NCBI GenBank assembly: GCA_003662765.1
Contig: QMYR01000002.1
Span: forward strand, 1 to 43,515
Origin: Candidatus Thorarchaeota archaeon
GTDB lineage: Archaea; Asgardarchaeota; Thorarchaeia; Thorarchaeales; Thorarchaeaceae
Length of the DNA: 43,515 bases
Reading direction: 5' to 3'
The notes under the pieces were generated by a model. It was not told the origin of the DNA. It saw nothing but the letters and a program-made list of their open reading frames with translations, and did no database searches. Below, piece by piece: positions 24,927-33,127 of this stretch (its first letter is position 1; the number at the start of each line of letters is the position of its first letter). The position numbers and the translations under genes are program-made.

Positions 24927-25598
24927 ATGAAGTTCACGTACCTTGGGCATGCATCATTCAAGGTTGAGGCTGATGACAAGACCGTGTTCATCGACCCCTG
25001 GCTCGGGGGGCCTACCTCCCCCTTGAAAGTCGACGACGTTGACCACGCAGACATCGTTCTTGTCACTCATGATCATGGCGACCATGGTTATGAGGAGGCT
25101 GTGGCCATCTGCAAGAAGACCGGTGCCTTTTTTGTAGCAATCAACGAGCTGGGGCTAAAGGCCCAGTCCGCAGGCGCCAAGCGAGTACACACACTCAATA
25201 TCGGAGGTAGTGTCAAGATAGAGGAGGTCACTGTGACTCTCGTGCAGGCGTTTCACTCGTGTGGGGAGGGTGCGCCGACAGGTTTCGTTGTCAGGTTTCC
25301 AAGTGGGACCTTCTACCACGCGGGTGACACTGGGGTGTTCTCCGGCATGCAGTTGATTGGTGACCTATACAGTCCTGACGTGGCACTCTTGCCTATAGGT
25401 AGTTACTATACTATGGATGTACAGCAAGCGGCTCTGGCCACAAGACTACTACGACCAAAATGTGTGGTGCCAATGCATTACAACACCTTTCCGGTGATCG
25501 AGGCGGACCCAGAAGAGTTCGCACAGTTAGTCAGCAGGACGGCCACATCCACCAAGGTGAAGATTCTGAAACCTGGAGAGTCAGCCGATCTACCATAA
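24927..25598 (+). CDS. UPF0173 metal-dependent hydrolase
   Basis: A 223-residue metallo-beta-lactamase-fold protein of the UPF0173 family. Metal-binding motifs are THDHGDHG (residues ~47-54 from the ATG), 'AFHSC', 'HAGDTG' and 'VVPMHYNTFP'. Substrate unknown. A TTG six bases upstream has better Shine-Dalgarno spacing (TAGGAG), but the ATG starts the family motif MKFTYLGHASF. The gene ends convergently with the RNA candidate described next. Confidence 0.92.
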   Translation: MKFTYLGHASFKVEADDKTVFIDPWLGGPTSPLKVDDVDHADIVLVTHDHGDHGYEEAVAICKKTGAFFVAINELGLKAQSAGAKRVHTLNIGGSVKIEEVTVTLVQAFHSCGEGAPTGFVVRFPSGTFYHAGDTGVFSGMQLIGDLYSPDVALLPIGSYYTMDVQQAALATRLLRPKCVVPMHYNTFPVIEADPEEFAQLVSRTATSTKVKILKPGESADLP

Positions 25599-25604
25599 AA
25601 CAAA

Positions 25605-25912
25605 ATCCCCCACAAAGGGACCGATGCCTGTCGCCCTGCACACTAACTCCCAGCCTCACAGCATCGGAGTAGTTCCGGCTCTGCTGAGCTGTCTCGTGTC
25701 GGGCATGTGACGGCATCGACCTTCCTGCCGATGTGTGAACCATGGGTGGCCTCCGTTTCACATGAGGGCAAACGCCCACATCAACAGGGTCCGTTATGGT
25801 TCGCCTAGGTCAGTTCTCGGCAGGTGTGCTCAGGCTGTTTCCCACCCCTTGCGCAACACGTCATCGTCTTGATCTCAGTGCGCCCTCGAGAGTGGGTGTA
25901 TCTCCTGAACAG
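25605..25912 (-). ncRNA. Unidentified structured RNA, about 300 nt
   Basis: On the minus strand this stretch folds into nested helices. The ends pair: CCCAC (25896-25892) with GTGGG (25613-25609), and GAGGG with CCCTT (25619-25615). Inside are CGCACTGA (25882-25875) with TTAGTGTG (25646-25639), CTGAGC (25833-25828) with GCTCAG (25689-25684), CCTGCCGA (25824-25817) with TCGGCAGG (25731-25724), GAACCAT (25802-25796) with ATGGTTC (25743-25737), and an end hairpin at 25761-25780. A T-rich run (TTTTGTTTT) follows the 3' end. Length suggests RNase P RNA or SRP RNA, but I could not find the hallmark sequences of either. Ends are approximate. Confidence 0.6.
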
Positions 25913-26351
25913 ATAGAGTTTGGTACTATTGTGTTATTAGTATTGCCGACGTGACACGGCACACCATCTGTATGGTCGCTAGTTTATACAACAACGTTCA
26001 AATACAGGGCAAATCTCTAGGGAGGATGAGAGTGGTCCCAATGGACCACTAGATGTCAATCATAGGATTATCACATCATATGCCACGGGGTCCCCCGACT
26101 CTGTGAACCGCGATGGGTCGGTGAGCGACCGTCACGCTGGTAATGAGATGATCATCACTCATCATATCACAGGATTACCGGATTACCACTTCCTTACAGA
26201 TGCAGATGGCAGGACGGGAGTTCAACCGGAAGAATACTTGAGGAATGTAGGAGTGTAAAGAGAGCATCTCCAGTATGTGAGAAGTCGCGGGAGAAACCGT
26301 CTTTGACGGTCACGTGAGGGCGCGTGGCAGAGTCAATAGTAGGAGACGTGT
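25913..26351 (+). other. Structured gene-free region before dnaG
   Basis: No protein gene is seen in these ~440 bp. A good TATA box (TTTATACA) is at 25983-25990. Downstream are hairpins: AGTGGTCC-CAAT-GGACCACT at 26031-26050; TGGTAAT (26138-26144) pairing with ATTACCA (26181-26187) around the palindrome near 26143-26163; GGTCG/CGACC around 26118-26130; and ACCGT-CTTTG-ACGGT at 26296-26310. There is also a direct repeat GGATTACC twice at 26172-26187. This could be a separate RNA or a long dnaG leader. Confidence 0.5.
25983..25990 (+). promoter_or_regulatory. TATA box ahead of the structured region
   Basis: TTTATACA is the best box A in this gene-free stretch. It predicts a start near 26012-26016, about 340 nt before dnaG. 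Confidence 0.4.
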
Positions 26352-27641
26352 ATTAAAATCGGAACCGACTTCGATCAGAGTACTGCGAAATATGTCATCA
26401 GAGCTCGGATCGAGATTGATGGCGTTGTTGACAAACCAGATGTTGTGGGGGCAATCTTTGGTCAGACAGAGGGTCTCCTTGGAGAAGACCTTGACCTCAG
26501 AGAACTGCAGAGGACCGGCAGAATCGGCAGGATACAGATTGCCATAAAGTCGGAGGGCGGTATGAGCAAGGGAGAGATTGTCATCCCTGTGTCACTCAAC
26601 AAGACCGCAACCGCAATACTTGCCGCTGCCTTGGAAACTGTCGACAGGGTCGGTCCCTGTACGGCCAAAGTCACACTTGAAAAGCTGGAGGACATTCGCG
26701 GAGCCAAGAGACGCAGAGTTGTGAGCAGGGCAATTAGTATACTGAAGGATTGGGAGGAAGAAGTTGCCCCGGGCACTGAGGAAATCACTGACGCAGTGAC
26801 TCGAGCCAGCCGAAAGACCGTTGTCAAGTTCGGCCCGGAGAGTCTCCCCGCTGGCCCTGATCTTGCCGATAGTGACGAGATCATCATAGTGGAGGGGCGC
26901 GCTGATGTCATCAATCTCATGAAGAATGGAATAACGAACACTGTTGCCGTTGAGGGGACCCACATTCCAAAGTCAATCGTGGATCTCACGAGAAAGAGCA
27001 AGACCGTGATAGCCTTTCTCGACGGTGATCGAGGCGGTGACCTCATTCTTCGGGAGCTCATGCAGGTTGCAAGAGTCGACTACATAGCGAGAGCCCCAGA
27101 GGGGAAGGAAGTAGAAGAACTCACCAAACGGGAGATTCAGAAGGCTCTGCAGAGTAAGATTCCTGCAGACCAAGCATTAGCATTGGTGAGTGATAGAAAG
27201 GCTCCCGCCCCGAAGAGGAGGAAGACCACGAGGAAGCCCACACGGCCAAAGAGAGAGGAAGTTGTATCAGCACCAGTCACACCACCGGTGAGGGCCACAA
27301 CCTCCAAGAGGCCTCGTCCTCAACCCAGATACTCCCGCGAAGTTGACGAGGAATATGCATCCAAGGTTGATGAGATTCGTGAGTCCTTCAGGGCGATTCT
27401 CTTTGACAAGGACAAGAACGTAATCGTCGAGTGCGGCGTAGCTGAGCTCACTAAGCAGCTTGAGAGCCTTGAGGGCGTGAATGCGATTGTCTTTGATGGG
27501 GTAGTCACTCAAAGACTAGTTGACCTAGCGGCCAAGAAGGGGGTCGAATTGATCATCGGAGCAGCGGTTGCAGACATAGAAACGCGACCACCAGGCCTGA
27601 AATACCTCACCTTCGAAGATGTGGATAGACAGCGGTCATGA
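26352..27641 (+). CDS. dnaG: Archaeal DnaG-type primase, probable AUU start
   Basis: Archaeal DnaG is a TOPRIM primase also found with the exosome. From the proposed start the protein has 429 residues. The N-terminal block 'AKYVIRARIEIDGVVDKPDVVGAIFGQTEGLL' is diagnostic. The TOPRIM motif is E181 (EGRADV) and DGD (224-226). After a basic, Pro-rich linker a C-terminal domain runs from ~335 to the end. The first ATG/GTG in frame (GTG 26445) would remove 31 residues, most of that conserved block. Upstream of the block the frame has no ATG, GTG or TTG, only ATT at 26352 with AGGAG six nt before it. The next gene upstream in frame is a stop at 26340. Confidence 0.93.
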   Translation: MKIGTDFDQSTAKYVIRARIEIDGVVDKPDVVGAIFGQTEGLLGEDLDLRELQRTGRIGRIQIAIKSEGGMSKGEIVIPVSLNKTATAILAAALETVDRVGPCTAKVTLEKLEDIRGAKRRRVVSRAISILKDWEEEVAPGTEEITDAVTRASRKTVVKFGPESLPAGPDLADSDEIIIVEGRADVINLMKNGITNTVAVEGTHIPKSIVDLTRKSKTVIAFLDGDRGGDLILRELMQVARVDYIARAPEGKEVEELTKREIQKALQSKIPADQALALVSDRKAPAPKRRKTTRKPTRPKREEVVSAPVTPPVRATTSKRPRPQPRYSREVDEEYASKVDEIRESFRAILFDKDKNVIVECGVAELTKQLESLEGVNAIVFDGVVTQRLVDLAAKKGVELIIGAAVADIETRPPGLKYLTFEDVDRQRS

Positions 27642-27760
27642 GGTGTAGAAGCGACAAGACTATGACCGAGGGGGCGACTGAGCTCCATCCAGTCAGTGTA
27701 TTACTCACAATTATCTCAACTGAGGTGCTGTAGACCACACACCGCAGTTGAGGGACCATA

Positions 27761-29200
27761 GTGTTGACAGACCTCATGGAACACATCTCATCAACGGCAG
27801 ATGTCACAATTCCATCGGATCCCTTCGAAAGAATAGTGGGCCAGAACCATGCGGTCACACTTGTCAAGTCTGCGGTGGTTCAACGCAGGCATGTGCTCCT
27901 GTGCGGCCCACCCGGGGTGGGCAAGTCGTTGTTGGCAAAAGCGGCGGCTACCCTTCTCCCGCCTCCCACTGAAGAGATAAGAGTCCATCATAATCCGTTA
28001 CAACCAGACAGACCCCGCGTATCAATTGTAAAACGCCGCAATGCCCCAGCCTCCGCACAGAACAAGACAACACGGTCTTCAGATGTGTATTATGTACGAC
28101 CGGAAGAGTTGCCCATTGAGGTCGCAGTCAAGATGGGGTACAGATGCCCTTCCTGTGGATCTCTCTCCACGCCCGACCAAGGCATGTGTCTAGAGTGTGG
28201 AGCGGCAAAGAGATGTGACTGGGTAGGGGAGAACTCATACCACGGTCTCTTTCGTGTGCTTCATGTTATACACGAGAGAGCGATGCCAAGAGTCGAGTGC
28301 CGTGAGGAACGCAACGGTGTTACGTGGACCGTGAGCTACGAGAGGGATGCGTTCGATACGATTCGCGTGACTGCCATTGCAGCTGCAACAGATGATGACA
28401 CTAACAACAACACCGAGAGTCACGTCATCGTTGGAATCGACACTCCGAGGTTTGTGCGCGTCACTGGCGGCACGGCCGTCGAGTTGCTTGGGGACGTGAA
28501 ACATGACCCGTATGGAAGTGCCGAGGGGTTGGGTGTCCCAGCATTCAGGCGGGTAATACCAGGAGCCATCCATGAGGCACATGAGGGGATTCTGTATGTT
28601 GACGAGGTTGCCACGCTCGGACCACTGCAAAAACATCTTCTCACTGCCATGCAGGAGAAACGTTACCCGATAGTCGGACACAATCCACATAGCTCCGGCG
28701 CAGCAGTTCGAGTGGACGGTGTTCCATGTGACTTTGTTCTCTTCGCCTCCGCAAACCCAGAGGACCTCTCTGCGATTCTTCCGCCGTTAAGGTCGCGAAT
28801 CAGAGGGTACGGCTACGAGATCATGCTGTCTTCTTGGATGAAGAAGACGCCCGAGGCCATCGATCAGATTGTAAGATTTGTGGCGCAGACTGTAGTTGAG
28901 GACGGCAAGATTCCACATTTTGCACGCGAGGCTGTTGAAGAGGTGCTGTCTGTCGCGGAGGAGATGGCTAGGACCATCGACAGGCAGCGAGATGCATTGA
29001 CCCTTCGCCTTAGAGAACTGGGAGGAGTGGTTAGATCTGCGGGCGACCTCGCAGTTCATGATGATGCAGGGCTTGTAGAGCGCGACCATGTGAGAAGGGC
29101 CAAGAAACTCGCACGCGAGTTGAGAGTCCCCGACCACTCGTTTGCATCCAAGGGTTCACACGTTATTGACATGGATGACTACGGAAGCTATTTCTTCTGA
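27761..29200 (+). CDS. LonB-like AAA+ ATPase with zinc ribbon, no protease domain
   Basis: The 479-residue protein resembles the ATPase part of archaeal LonB. Walker A is GPPGVGKS (49-56), Walker B GILYVDE (276-282), with 'GDVKHDPYGSAEGLGVPAFRRVIPGAIHEAHEG' just before it, sensor-1 'FASANPED' (~328-335) and 'LPPLRSRIRGYGYEI' (~340-354), all LonB-like. Two features differ. Where LonB has its transmembrane insertion, this protein has a zinc ribbon (C129, C132, C143, C146). It ends right after the helical lid ('VRRAKKLARELRVPDHSF'), so the Ser-Lys protease domain is absent. It starts at GTG 27761. It may act as a remodelling ATPase on nucleic-acid or protein partners; no function is known. Confidence 0.8.
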   Translation: MLTDLMEHISSTADVTIPSDPFERIVGQNHAVTLVKSAVVQRRHVLLCGPPGVGKSLLAKAAATLLPPPTEEIRVHHNPLQPDRPRVSIVKRRNAPASAQNKTTRSSDVYYVRPEELPIEVAVKMGYRCPSCGSLSTPDQGMCLECGAAKRCDWVGENSYHGLFRVLHVIHERAMPRVECREERNGVTWTVSYERDAFDTIRVTAIAAATDDDTNNNTESHVIVGIDTPRFVRVTGGTAVELLGDVKHDPYGSAEGLGVPAFRRVIPGAIHEAHEGILYVDEVATLGPLQKHLLTAMQEKRYPIVGHNPHSSGAAVRVDGVPCDFVLFASANPEDLSAILPPLRSRIRGYGYEIMLSSWMKKTPEAIDQIVRFVAQTVVEDGKIPHFAREAVEEVLSVAEEMARTIDRQRDALTLRLRELGGVVRSAGDLAVHDDAGLVERDHVRRAKKLARELRVPDHSFASKGSHVIDMDDYGSYFF

Positions 29201-29227
29201 CCACAGGTTGTTGTCCCGGTCATCACG

Positions 29228-30316
29228 GTGAAGGTCATAAAGCGAGTTCCCAAAGAGGGGCGGATCACACTCAAGATCGAAACGCTCGATGATCTGTGGC
29301 ATCTATACAACATCGTAGCAGCAGGAGACAGAGTGATTGCAAGAACCGTGCGCCGAGTACGAATAGGCAGCGAAGACGACAGAAAGCAAGAGAGCGTGAG
29401 AAAACCGATGACTCTCGTACTTGAGGTCGAAGACATTTCGTTCCATACGTTCTCAAATCGAGTGAGAATCAAGGGACGAATATTGGAGGGCCCCTCAGAC
29501 CTTGTGAACATTGGCTCTCATCACACCTTCAATATCGAACCAGGAACCATACTCACTATTGTCAAGGATCAGTGGCCCAAGTATGTGCTCAATAGGATAG
29601 AGATGGCACAGAGAGCAAGGGCTAGCCCAATGGCGCTGCTCGTCACCATAGAAGATGGGGCAGCGGAGCTACTGCTAGTGGCGGACTTTGGGGTTCGAGA
29701 GGCAGCGCGGATAAGGACCAGCATATCAAGGAAACGCGGCGACCAGAAGACCCATGATGCAACCATGAGGGAGTTCTTTCGAGATGTGACGACACAAGTG
29801 GAGTCCATTCTGCAACAGGATGAGATAGGACTGATTGTCATATGCGGCCCGGGATTTGTCAAGGATCATTTCAAGGAGTATCTGCTGTCGGCACCAATAA
29901 AGAACCGTCCACCCATCGTTGTCGAGGGCACCAATACAATTGGTATACCTGCCGCAAAGGAGATTCTCTTTCGTGGAGTCATATCGAGAGTTCTGTCAGA
30001 GGTAAAAATCGAAACGGAAACTCGCCTTATTGAGGAGCTGCTAACGCATATCGCTAAGGAGGACGGACTTGGCGCCTACGGTGATGATGAAGTGGCCCGG
30101 GCAGTACAATTTGGAGCAGTGGAACACCTGTTAATCACAGACAGGAAGCTCCGAGGAGCTGCCGACGACGAACGAAAAGCATTGGACACTCTAATCAGGA
30201 ACACCGAACATGCACGTGGACAGGTCCACATAGTGTCGACTGATCATCCGGCAGGCGACCAGCTGCAGAGCCTAGGAGGAATTGCAGCTATTCTGCGCTT
30301 CAAGGTGGAGCAATGA
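29228..30316 (+). CDS. pelA: Pelota homologue (ribosome rescue factor)
   Basis: aPelota works with aEF1A/aABCE1 to rescue stalled ribosomes. The 362-residue protein starts VIKRVPKEGRITLKIETLDDLWHLYNIV, the typical N-terminal Sm-like domain, and contains the central 'IVICGPGFVKDHFKEYL' and C-terminal 'FGAVEHLLITDRKLRG' regions shared with eRF1. It starts at GTG 29228 with a weak ribosome site, 27 bp after the LonB-like gene. Its stop is 1 bp from the convergent radical SAM gene. Confidence 0.96.
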   Translation: MKVIKRVPKEGRITLKIETLDDLWHLYNIVAAGDRVIARTVRRVRIGSEDDRKQESVRKPMTLVLEVEDISFHTFSNRVRIKGRILEGPSDLVNIGSHHTFNIEPGTILTIVKDQWPKYVLNRIEMAQRARASPMALLVTIEDGAAELLLVADFGVREAARIRTSISRKRGDQKTHDATMREFFRDVTTQVESILQQDEIGLIVICGPGFVKDHFKEYLLSAPIKNRPPIVVEGTNTIGIPAAKEILFRGVISRVLSEVKIETETRLIEELLTHIAKEDGLGAYGDDEVARAVQFGAVEHLLITDRKLRGAADDERKALDTLIRNTEHARGQVHIVSTDHPAGDQLQSLGGIAAILRFKVEQ

Positions 30317-30317
30317 A

Positions 30318-31433
30318 TCACAGTGGGTCGAAACGAACCTGAAGCCTATCCCGAGTGGGATATTCGTAGGCGATTCCGATTTCGAGAGCCCTCGGTTCGG
30401 GGAGCCGCTCTTGGAGCACGTCAGCAATCTCATCGAGCACCCAAGGGGCAACCTCTACCCGCTCATGTTGGAGATCCAGATTCATGAGTTCACGGGGCAC
30501 CTCGAACTCTTCAGCCAACACTCGGTAGACCCTCTTCAGAGTTTCAAGTTCGGCCCTCTCGCCATGGTGCGCCCTCACGACACCCAGAATCAGCAGGGGT
30601 TCATCGTCATCCGCCTCCTCAAACTCTCTCTGAGTGTGCTGTAAACGGCGCCACAGTCTGTTTCGCATCTGAACAGTATCCTTGTAACGTGATGAACAGT
30701 AATGGAGAGAGATGCCCCCGTGGTCAGACCACCAACGTAGGACACGAACTGCTGTTTCTGCACTCCCCGCGATGCTCGCACTGGACATGTCACGCAAATG
30801 ATAGCCACGCGAACGCAGTCTTTGAAAATTGGTTTCGCTCGCTTCTAGCTCATTCAAATTCACAAACGCAAGACCAAGTTCATCTGCACGAACAACTGTC
30901 CTCTTAATGCTGTCATCGTGGTCGGGCAGTACAGGAATCTCAATACCAACTGTCATGTTGGTCCTCAATGCCGCCTCGATTCCTGACCAATCTGGGCCTT
31001 GGGGATGAAAACGAATCTCATCGAGACCTGCATCAGCGAGTGATTGTATGGTCTTGGACGAAGCGTCCGACTGAGCAGTATAGAGATGAAGATGGAAGTC
31101 CGACCCAAAGTGGTCTTTCAGCAACTGAATGTAGTGCAGTGTCCGACTTAACACACACAATGGATCGCCGCCGCTCAAGCCTGCCCCCTCGGCACCAATT
31201 GCCTCCGCCTCGTAGAGAATGTCCTCATCGTTATCTACCGGCATCTCATCAGCAAACACGATATCACGATGGGCCTTTTCACTAGATAGGGGGCAATAGA
31301 AACATGACGCATCGCATAGGCCCGTGGTGAACAGTACCATCTTTGATCCATGCTCACACAACACGCATCCGCGGGGGATACTTCCCACATATAGGGAACC
31401 CCCGGGCCGTTCGTGTATCTCCTGAGAAACCAC
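30318..31433 (-). CDS. Radical SAM protein (COG2108 type)
   Basis: The 371-residue protein has a radical SAM motif CDASCFYC (Cx3Cx2C) at residues ~40-47, preceded by 'GCVLCEHGSKMVLFTTG', whose two extra cysteines may bind a metal or second cluster. 'GLSGGDPL' is the usual SAM-binding GGE-like stretch. It fits the archaeal COG2108 group, for which the reaction is unknown. It starts at GTG 31433 with GGAGG seven nt upstream, 3 bp after the nucleotidyltransferase gene. The neighbours (nucleotidyltransferase, NcsA) suggest RNA modification, as inference only. Confidence 0.82.
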   Translation of the reverse strand: MVSQEIHERPGGSLYVGSIPRGCVLCEHGSKMVLFTTGLCDASCFYCPLSSEKAHRDIVFADEMPVDNDEDILYEAEAIGAEGAGLSGGDPLCVLSRTLHYIQLLKDHFGSDFHLHLYTAQSDASSKTIQSLADAGLDEIRFHPQGPDWSGIEAALRTNMTVGIEIPVLPDHDDSIKRTVVRADELGLAFVNLNELEASETNFQRLRSRGYHLRDMSSASIAGSAETAVRVLRWWSDHGGISLHYCSSRYKDTVQMRNRLWRRLQHTQREFEEADDDEPLLILGVVRAHHGERAELETLKRVYRVLAEEFEVPRELMNLDLQHERVEVAPWVLDEIADVLQERLPEPRALEIGIAYEYPTRDRLQVRFDPL

Positions 31434-31436
31434 TTC

Positions 31437-32138
31437 TTAGCCTCCACGTCGGGTCATCGTTCTTCGAAGAGCTGGGTCCGAGTCGCACAGGTCCTTTGCG
31501 ACCTCCTCGAAGGTCTTTCCTTCAGGAACCACACAATCTAGATACACCCCTGTACGGCCGATGTCACTTCTTCTGAGAAGAACTCTCACGCGTTCCATGG
31601 CTATATCTACGCTCACACCAATGCGTCGGGCGACCTCGTGTTCCCGGCCGATGACTCCTTCTTCAAGGTGACCATCGGCCACAGGAATGATTAACAAGAG
31701 GCGCTTATCAACACCTGGCACGCGCGTCCGACTCCTAAGCTGTGACAGGTTGATCATGCCACCCCACCTGTAGAACTCTTCCTCTCTAGACATCATCTTG
31801 AATAATGGAAAGGTCACAACGGTGTCGGCATCAACATGGAGATGTGCCTTCAGAACAGAGGAGGGAGTCGCCTGTACAAGTTCACGGTGAACCCATCTCC
31901 CCACGGCAAGTTCCACCCGATAGCTTGGGACGGGATACGGAATCACTATGTCAATGTCCGAGGACTCACTGACATCACCTCGTGCGAGAGAGCCGTATAC
32001 AAATGGGTGCATGCCGTTGTTCACCAAGAAACTCATCACCTTTGCGGCACGTGTGCGAAGATGCCACAGACGCTCCCAGTGCTTCTCGTCGTACCTGACA
32101 TGCCGCTGTTCATGAAGTATCTCGGGACGCTTTGCCAT
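31437..32138 (-). CDS. Predicted nucleotidyltransferase (COG1665 type)
   Basis: The 233-residue protein has the polymerase-beta-like nucleotidyltransferase motif GSLARGD (49-55) followed by SDIDI with D61 and D63 as metal ligands. The C-terminal half is helical and may be a substrate domain. Its target is not known. ATG 32138 with AGGTGA ~9 nt before it is preferred to a GTG at 32150 that overlaps the NcsA stop. It is the middle gene of a three-gene operon. Confidence 0.8.
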   Translation of the reverse strand: MAKRPEILHEQRHVRYDEKHWERLWHLRTRAAKVMSFLVNNGMHPFVYGSLARGDVSESSDIDIVIPYPVPSYRVELAVGRWVHRELVQATPSSVLKAHLHVDADTVVTFPLFKMMSREEEFYRWGGMINLSQLRSRTRVPGVDKRLLLIIPVADGHLEEGVIGREHEVARRIGVSVDIAMERVRVLLRRSDIGRTGVYLDCVVPEGKTFEEVAKDLCDSDPALRRTMTRRGG

Positions 32139-32146
32139 GACGACAA

Positions 32147-33076
32147 TCACCTGTTTGCAATCCTCTCAACAAGCTGGCAGGTCTTGCACACCTGTCCTGT
32201 TGTGGGCGCCCCGCAGCGTACACACACTGAATGTTGTATGCCCTTGAGAGAACTGTGAAGAGCCCCAGCAACAGTTTCAGCTGAGTGGAGCAAGGCGAGA
32301 AGAGTGCCGGGACGTTTGTGTTCCATCCGATTCAGGAAGTCGCGGATGTCATTTCTATAGGCTTCTGCCGCATAGGGGCAAGGCATATCATGATAGGGAA
32401 GACCAGCAAAATGCGCATAAGCGACAATGTCTCTCTCAGACACTTCCATTAGCGGCTTCGCGCGAGGAACGAAACCCTCGACGGCCAGTTCACGTAGACG
32501 GTTAGTTCTTGCGATTCGACGTGCATCACCTCGCATCATGTTCATCAGGATGGTCTGAGCCTCGTCATCCAAGTTGTGGCCCGTCACTACGACATCGGCA
32601 TCCAACTCACGTGCTGCATCGTTAATGGCACGGCGACGAAGAACTCCACAATACGAACAGGCCCCAATGTCATTTTGCCCCCGGCCCTGCACGATAGAGT
32701 CGAGAGTGAAGCCGAAGAGATCTCTGAATGTCCACACGTGAAGGTCGAGATCGAGAGAGTTCGCAAGCCGATGGGCCGCCTTGAGAGCAAGATCTCGGTA
32801 ACCGATGATACCCTCGTCAATTGTGAATGGTATCAGCTCGGCCTTCGGAAAATCCCTTTCAATTCGTACCATGACATCAAGTAGAACAGCACTATCCTTG
32901 CCGCCGGACACAGCCACTGCAATGCGGTCATCATCCCGTAGCATTTTGCGTTTGTTGATTGTTCGTCGCACACGCTGTTCGGTTGTCCGTATCAGACAGG
33001 CGGCACACAGTGCCTCAGATGTGTACCTCCTAAGGTAGATTGCAGGTTGTCCGCACTTAGAACACTGTAGTACCAT
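32147..33076 (-). CDS. ncsA: tRNA 2-thiolation enzyme NcsA/Ctu1
   Basis: NcsA is the PP-loop adenylating enzyme that makes 2-thiouridine at tRNA position 34. The 309-residue protein has N-terminal zinc cysteines (C5, C8, C24, C27), the PP-loop SGGKDS (57-62), 'GACSYCGVLRRRAI' with the active-site or Fe-S cysteines, and a C-terminal zinc finger (CVRCGAP...CKTC). Archaeal Ctu1 proteins use a ubiquitin-like sulfur carrier such as the one at 3.7 kb. Elp3 at 12 kb modifies the same wobble base, so both parts of the modification are present here. Confidence 0.94.
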   Translation of the reverse strand: MVLQCSKCGQPAIYLRRYTSEALCAACLIRTTEQRVRRTINKRKMLRDDDRIAVAVSGGKDSAVLLDVMVRIERDFPKAELIPFTIDEGIIGYRDLALKAAHRLANSLDLDLHVWTFRDLFGFTLDSIVQGRGQNDIGACSYCGVLRRRAINDAARELDADVVVTGHNLDDEAQTILMNMMRGDARRIARTNRLRELAVEGFVPRAKPLMEVSERDIVAYAHFAGLPYHDMPCPYAAEAYRNDIRDFLNRMEHKRPGTLLALLHSAETVAGALHSSLKGIQHSVCVRCGAPTTGQVCKTCQLVERIANR

Positions 33077-33127
33077 CACTTAGTCATGTCAGTGACACGA
33101 GGCTCAGCAGTTAAGATTTGCCAAAGG

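Noticed and set aside
25605-25912. RNase P RNA or SRP RNA as a firm call for the structured RNA
   Set aside because: Shape and length fit, but the diagnostic conserved sequences were not found by eye on either strand, so I left the identity open.
26143-26163. Box C/D guide RNA suggested by ATGATGA/GTGATGA-like strings on the minus strand
   Set aside because: No D box (CTGA) lies at suitable spacing; the strings are part of a palindrome.
26314-26547. Plus-strand frame just before dnaG
   Set aside because: It overlaps dnaG in another frame and is Arg/Ser-rich without any known motif.
26445-27641. dnaG starting at GTG 26445
   Set aside because: This would remove the highly conserved N-terminal block encoded immediately upstream in the same frame.
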